64,000 nt of DNA from contig NZ_JAGRPU010000007.1 in assembly GCF_024606225.1 (NCBI RefSeq), positions 121,745 through 185,744 of the forward strand, read 5' to 3'. Made by a program: the position numbers and the translations under genes. Of this stretch, positions 61,301 through 64,000 are shown in pieces (position 1 is the stretch's first letter; each line of letters opens with the position of its first letter). This stretch comes from Endozoicomonas sp. ISHI1 (GTDB lineage Bacteria; Pseudomonadota; Gammaproteobacteria; Pseudomonadales; Endozoicomonadaceae). Below the pieces are notes generated by a model. It was not told the origin of the DNA and ran no database searches. It saw only the letters and a list, made by a program, of their open reading frames with translations.

Positions 61301-64000
61301 AATTCCAGAGGCTTCGAGCGCGTCTTTCCTATAGTGTCGAAGGTTCGAAGGAGCGAGCCAGAGATCAACAGAGACAATGGCTTGAAGCTATAGAGGAAAA
61401 GCTGAACATCAAAACGAGTGAAAACGCTTTTGCTAAACCAAGAGGCCATTTATTGGTTTTTATACTGGCCGATGATCTTGGGGTAGAGTTAGAAATGGAT
61501 GACAGCCTGCACAACAAGAAGGATGCTATAAGAGCCAAAATTTTCGACTTACTGGATGAAGTAGACGAAGCCTATGACGATGAAGCTGTCAGAAGAGACA
61601 GAAACAATGCATTGGCTCGTCAACTCAACATCAAGGACTACAAAGATGATGCCACCATCGACGAACAGAACCGTCTGATTGAATACAGACTGTATCAGTT
61701 GGATGTCAGCGTTCGGAAAATAGGTGAGCCTGATGTGAGTGAGCGCATCAGAGCCATTGATAATGAGCTTGACGAGCTGATGGCTCCCCTGGGACCAAAG
61801 CCCCGATACGTCCTTGATCGTGAGCTGGCTACTGCCAGACGAGAAGTGGAAGAAGCAGTGGATGAGCTAACAGGCGCATATCGCTTGCTGGCTACGCTTG
61901 AAGGCAAAAACGTGAAATTTGCGGGGAACCGTGCTGACATCCAACACCTCTCGGATAGAGGCAACAAAGCCCTCAATCGGGATATGAAAAAGGTTCAGAT
62001 CCACTTGGGTCTGGCTGCCGATGATGATCAGACCTCTGAAGGACGAATAGAAGACATAAGACTTTTATTAAAGAAAAAAAGCGCAGAAAAACGAGATGAA
62101 ATCCTTGAGAATCTGAGAGCCAAAACAAATCTGAACATTGAGATAACGAGTGGCCTCAGTTTACTGGAAGACTCTGATTACTTTATTACCATTTCTTCTT
62201 GCACAGACTCTCATGGTCAGAAAGAAGCCTTGGGTAGACTGCCTTTAACCAGAAAAAAGTACACTCAGGTCACGGAATTTCTGCGTGAGCACGACAGGAA
62301 AAGTATAGAACTAGCCAATGCACGGCTTGAAGAGTGGGATGCAAAAGAGAAACTGGATCGTCAGGAAAAGGAGATTATCGATCCTGGATACATGGATCAG
62401 AATGCTAAACCCATGCATGAGGACGAAATGGCCTGGCTGGGTTTAGTCCTGAAGCAAAAAAGTGATGCGGTATTAAAAGCAGAAGTCGCTCTTACGGATT
62501 ATCACAAAGCAGTTCTTGAGGCCACTGAAGCGTCCGTGGGTCTTAAATCAGACACTTCTGACACCCATGAACAACGGATTAATGCCCTGAGAAACAAACA
62601 GGTACAACTGGGCGGTGATGATGGTACTGGCGGCAGGATCGGGCAACTGTTTCGTGATCAGGCCCGTCTGGAATATCAGATTGAAATCCGGGAAGTATCC
62701 ATGGCGACAAGGACCGAAGCTCTGAGGGCTGCCAGGCAAGCTGTTGTGAATGATGACAGCCCCTTCCAGTACTCGCCAAAACAAGCAGAAGTTCTGGACG
62801 CTATCCACAAATTCACGCAGCAGCATTCTCTCAAAAAACAAGCTCTGGAAGCCTCACTGGGTCTGGCAGAATTAGCAACAGAAAGCGGTAAGTTTATACA
62901 GGACTCTAACTTTTTCGATTTTGACGATGAATTCGCACCGGTCCGCCTGCGGGCATTGACAGGAGATGGTCTGGCGTTTGATCAGGCCAGTCGGATCGTG
63001 GAAGTCTTCAGGAACCTGAAGACGACCTTCCCGGACCTCCCTTCCGAGCCTATAGAACATCAGCCTCTGAATGTATTGCAAACTATCGATAAGCTGAAAA
63101 TAATGGCCAGAAATGAGCTGAAAACGGGGGCTCAACAATACGACGACGAAATACACGGCATGGGTGCAGCAGCCATTCACCACATCGAGCATGAACCAGG
63201 GAATCTGAAAAGCTTCTCAGACTACTTCGCTACCCATTCTGCCAGTGCTAAAAAGATTATCGCTCTGCTGCGCGAAGGTCTGATCAGCAAGATTGAACTT
63301 GAGCACTACATGAAGTCCTTCAGAGGTATCAACGATTATCAGACAGTGGATGAATTTGAACACTTCCTTGGTTATAAACATGGCATCAAGCTGCCTGAGT
63401 TCAAGAAGGTCGTCCAGATGCTGTCCGACGAGGGTATTAAGGAATTCATGCAGAGTGCCTTTAATCCTGTGACCTTGACCACCACCAACCCCGCGGGTAT
63501 GAAAGAGTCTGTTGCCGGCATGAAAGACTACGCCGCTGCGATCATCGCCAACTACGTTCTTGACGATATTGCCTTTGAAAATGGCCGCAGAACGGCAGCA
63601 TTCCTGACCCATGTTCAGGACACCCTGACACCTTATGCCAATGCCGCAGGCCTGTCTGAATCAGAGCTGATCCAGGCGATCCATGACACATTAATGCAGG
63701 CTCATGCCGCAGCGGTTGAGCAACAGCTCAATGATTACTGGGCCAAGCCTTTAGCCTCCCTGATACAGGCGGTCACCTGGTACTTCACCAACTACCGACC
63801 TCTGCTGGTGGCCCATACTGCCCCGGAGGCTGCCAAATTGTCCTTCTCAAACATGGCCTTCCTCTATCTTCTGGATCTGACCAACAGGGGCGATTACAGC
63901 CACAGAATGCTCACACCTTTCCAGCACTGGCTGGAACGCTACGGTGTTGATCCTGACCGAACCGGCCGATATGCCTACCACAGCGGCATTGAACAAGTCT
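58369..64000 (+). CDS. Array copy 11, giant secreted coiled-coil protein (3' end outside window)
   Basis: The frame runs from the ATG at 58369 (RBS GAGG, signal peptide MTQARPNAVSL with cleavage after ALA) to the right edge, giving 1,877 codons without a stop. The last residues seen, HSGIEQV, lie about 80 residues before the hydrophobic hairpin in the paralogs, so some 250-270 codons are outside. Two IExxLxI...AR units (IIPGNEDDLDAR and LVPDNKNDLQAR) lie near 645-710. There is one 90-residue unit. PRYVLDRE is at 1145-1152, and the C-terminal region starts near 1464 (SPFQYSPKQ). Copy-specific changes are an acidic insertion (GEEIEEII near 308), DRTLLDRTLL near 963, a KVKVRV insertion, and GHTRAWPEV for the usual GHPKAxPEV. 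It is the most diverged copy in the middle. Function is unknown. Confidence 0.96.
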   Translation, partial: MTQARPNAVSLAVAIAIYSSIIGTQALADRRLQTKSFDIPGNEGVEFTQTEVVVQPTLGDDQQPIPKSFTTTYPDQTEARAVYDVPSEGFTDVLSGIDGGVSSVDLFETGKNDVAQKYTKVLRVGNEGVFRFTHNLAEKQLVIEVRDGMTCQNSIRAVRIQSVNTRLLEPLTKVASPKQLARILKGANGRAGSLGAADKYTALATIKIDEVEVAGRTFMRLVASGDQPPEPQRLGKSLFINDETLLAAATSAYTQVYVLGKSLQQEALNELLAYQKPVGYVVHVEDETLAYYVPDGYPRLEVVQAPGEEIEEIIVFHGQKQNPTDIAFVKSLFNLRAEVVGNAPAPAVTAQVKKDKLKSYQHIIRSRQMALLEELAIDFAVQFDAEFEEGKLLALARYEALQQALISATPDNENEFEFTAAHIKVASSIMTAIWLQIQLEKHFNFKPVLRDLLASEAFVQSVQRVIPVVAELPANGFGDDVKLATKVFGDMTRQLLELENQQEGLNARAGELAQLKNFLQHATERANAIEAEKQRAQSLRKQIEEELEMLLQEWKDTKKWRDKLQQEADRIPELEQQASDARVKATKIRNAQMAAELGIDDWDDFQPPEVQKRLITERINEINRAVASTVAIAGEFEEKAVKAKLAAIEGHLDIIPGNEDDLDARFESIHHHLQQQAGQNIELAAQRLAIVADLLGLVPDNKNDLQARHQNIQHQQHLMQQVDQEPLQSTETYAEELTAIKARHADIAEQLNIENFDGNADIFLQQERLLRKLQTISDHQKHLLQKLQTLNVQDAEGEAILKARQNALASMLGIEMSKDWTVEYRSTLIDVACRKIRKLEKVLKDIRTPGHTRAWPEVLLKISAVEKAAGIEGLHKEQDIYVRRQAISDEMQTHIEEIAKQAEEEALQILEAMETILNLKVKVRVYKDDDKAARLSNIRLKLDSDDIPEDVLDQLLTALWEEDRTLLDRTLLAERAIKFQRLRARLSYSVEGSKERARDQQRQWLEAIEEKLNIKTSENAFAKPRGHLLVFILADDLGVELEMDDSLHNKKDAIRAKIFDLLDEVDEAYDDEAVRRDRNNALARQLNIKDYKDDATIDEQNRLIEYRLYQLDVSVRKIGEPDVSERIRAIDNELDELMAPLGPKPRYVLDRELATARREVEEAVDELTGAYRLLATLEGKNVKFAGNRADIQHLSDRGNKALNRDMKKVQIHLGLAADDDQTSEGRIEDIRLLLKKKSAEKRDEILENLRAKTNLNIEITSGLSLLEDSDYFITISSCTDSHGQKEALGRLPLTRKKYTQVTEFLREHDRKSIELANARLEEWDAKEKLDRQEKEIIDPGYMDQNAKPMHEDEMAWLGLVLKQKSDAVLKAEVALTDYHKAVLEATEASVGLKSDTSDTHEQRINALRNKQVQLGGDDGTGGRIGQLFRDQARLEYQIEIREVSMATRTEALRAARQAVVNDDSPFQYSPKQAEVLDAIHKFTQQHSLKKQALEASLGLAELATESGKFIQDSNFFDFDDEFAPVRLRALTGDGLAFDQASRIVEVFRNLKTTFPDLPSEPIEHQPLNVLQTIDKLKIMARNELKTGAQQYDDEIHGMGAAAIHHIEHEPGNLKSFSDYFATHSASAKKIIALLREGLISKIELEHYMKSFRGINDYQTVDEFEHFLGYKHGIKLPEFKKVVQMLSDEGIKEFMQSAFNPVTLTTTNPAGMKESVAGMKDYAAAIIANYVLDDIAFENGRRTAAFLTHVQDTLTPYANAAGLSESELIQAIHDTLMQAHAAAVEQQLNDYWAKPLASLIQAVTWYFTNYRPLLVAHTAPEAAKLSFSNMAFLYLLDLTNRGDYSHRMLTPFQHWLERYGVDPDRTGRYAYHSGIEQV
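59290..59307 (+). repeat. In-frame tandem duplication, 2 x 9 bp, in copy 11
   Basis: GAAGAGATT is repeated (59290-59298, 59299-59307), giving GEEIEEII where paralogs have GEII, in the otherwise conserved N-terminal region. Confidence 0.8.
61255..61284 (+). repeat. In-frame tandem duplication, 2 x 15 bp, in copy 11
   Basis: GACAGAACACTACTG occurs twice without a mismatch (61255-61269, 61270-61284), encoding DRTLL twice. It lies in the 90-residue unit. Confidence 0.9.

Larger units (their letters stand above)
1..64000 (+). repeat. Tandem array of giant paralogous genes (at least 11 copies, unit about 6 kb)
   Basis: Eleven homologous genes follow each other in the same direction with a period of 5.8-6.6 kb. 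The signal-peptide region, the 3' two kilobases and the leader before each start are strongly alike between copies at the DNA level, while the middle of each gene is more diverged and changes length. Both end copies are cut by the window, so the real array is longer. No other intact gene interrupts it. Confidence 0.97.

Noticed and set aside
1..64000. Phage tail tape-measure proteins
   Set aside because: Giant coiled-coil proteins with hydrophobic segments suggest it, but Sec signal peptides, tandem copies and the absence of any other phage gene argue against it.
1..64000. RTX, Ig-like or trimeric autotransporter adhesins
   Set aside because: No GGxGxD repeats, no beta-sandwich repeat periodicity, and no visible C-terminal beta-barrel anchor.

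Overview
The window is one uninterrupted tandem array of giant paralogous genes. Nine complete copies and two copies cut by the window edges all lie head to tail on the + strand, and coding sequence fills about 97.7% of the 64 kb. Each complete copy encodes 1,915-2,157 residues. The spacers are 28-406 bp. There is no unrelated intact gene, RNA gene, CRISPR array, transposase gene or convincing rho-independent terminator, and the array continues beyond both ends. The host looks like a Gram-negative bacterium with moderate GC, because every copy has a Sec-type signal peptide with an AxA cleavage site and a GAGG ribosome binding site 7 nt before ATG. A gammaproteobacterial symbiont of the Endozoicomonas kind is only a guess; no taxonomic marker is present.

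All complete copies share one plan: (1) a 28-residue signal peptide; (2) a conserved N-terminal region to about residue 440; (3) a long, charged, mostly helical and coiled-coil middle that varies most in length; (4) a near-invariant core motif PRYVLDRE; (5) further coiled coil; (6) a conserved C-terminal region of about 650-690 residues, opening with a PFQ(Y/F)TPRQ-like motif and holding a Gly/Ala-rich hydrophobic hairpin near its end. The middle is built from a degenerate helical unit of about 30 residues, roughly (V/A)xxxLxI, an acidic loop, then RxxxIxxxL. I do not recognise the family. Secreted or periplasmic location follows from the signal peptide. Membrane insertion, filament formation or host interaction are inferences.

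Layout: copy 1 (3' part, 1-2477), copy 2 (2616-8636), copy 3 (8763-14948), copy 4 (15078-20957), copy 5 (21135-27362), copy 6 (27499-33288), copy 7 (33424-39897), copy 8 (40036-45978), copy 9 (46385-52132), copy 10 (52161-58286), copy 11 (58369 to beyond the right edge). By the middle region the copies fall into types: 3 and 5; 6 and 7; 4, 8, 9 and 10 with a duplicated 90-residue unit. Copies 2 and 11 are closest to the 3/5 type. Near-identical C-terminal tracts join neighbours of different type (5 with 6, 7 with 8), which points to gene conversion along the array. In-frame micro-duplications and block deletions explain most length differences.

Most spacers carry the same leader of about 90 bp, with a possible small hairpin, placed just before each ribosome binding site. 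Three are rearranged: the copy 3 leader is replaced, the copy 9-10 spacer is cut to 28 bp so that copy 9 borrows its stop codon from the leader, and the copy 10-11 spacer has lost most of the leader and gained four 17-bp repeats. The 406-bp spacer after copy 8 contains what looks like an antisense remnant of a membrane-protein gene that also supplies the unusual tail of copy 8.
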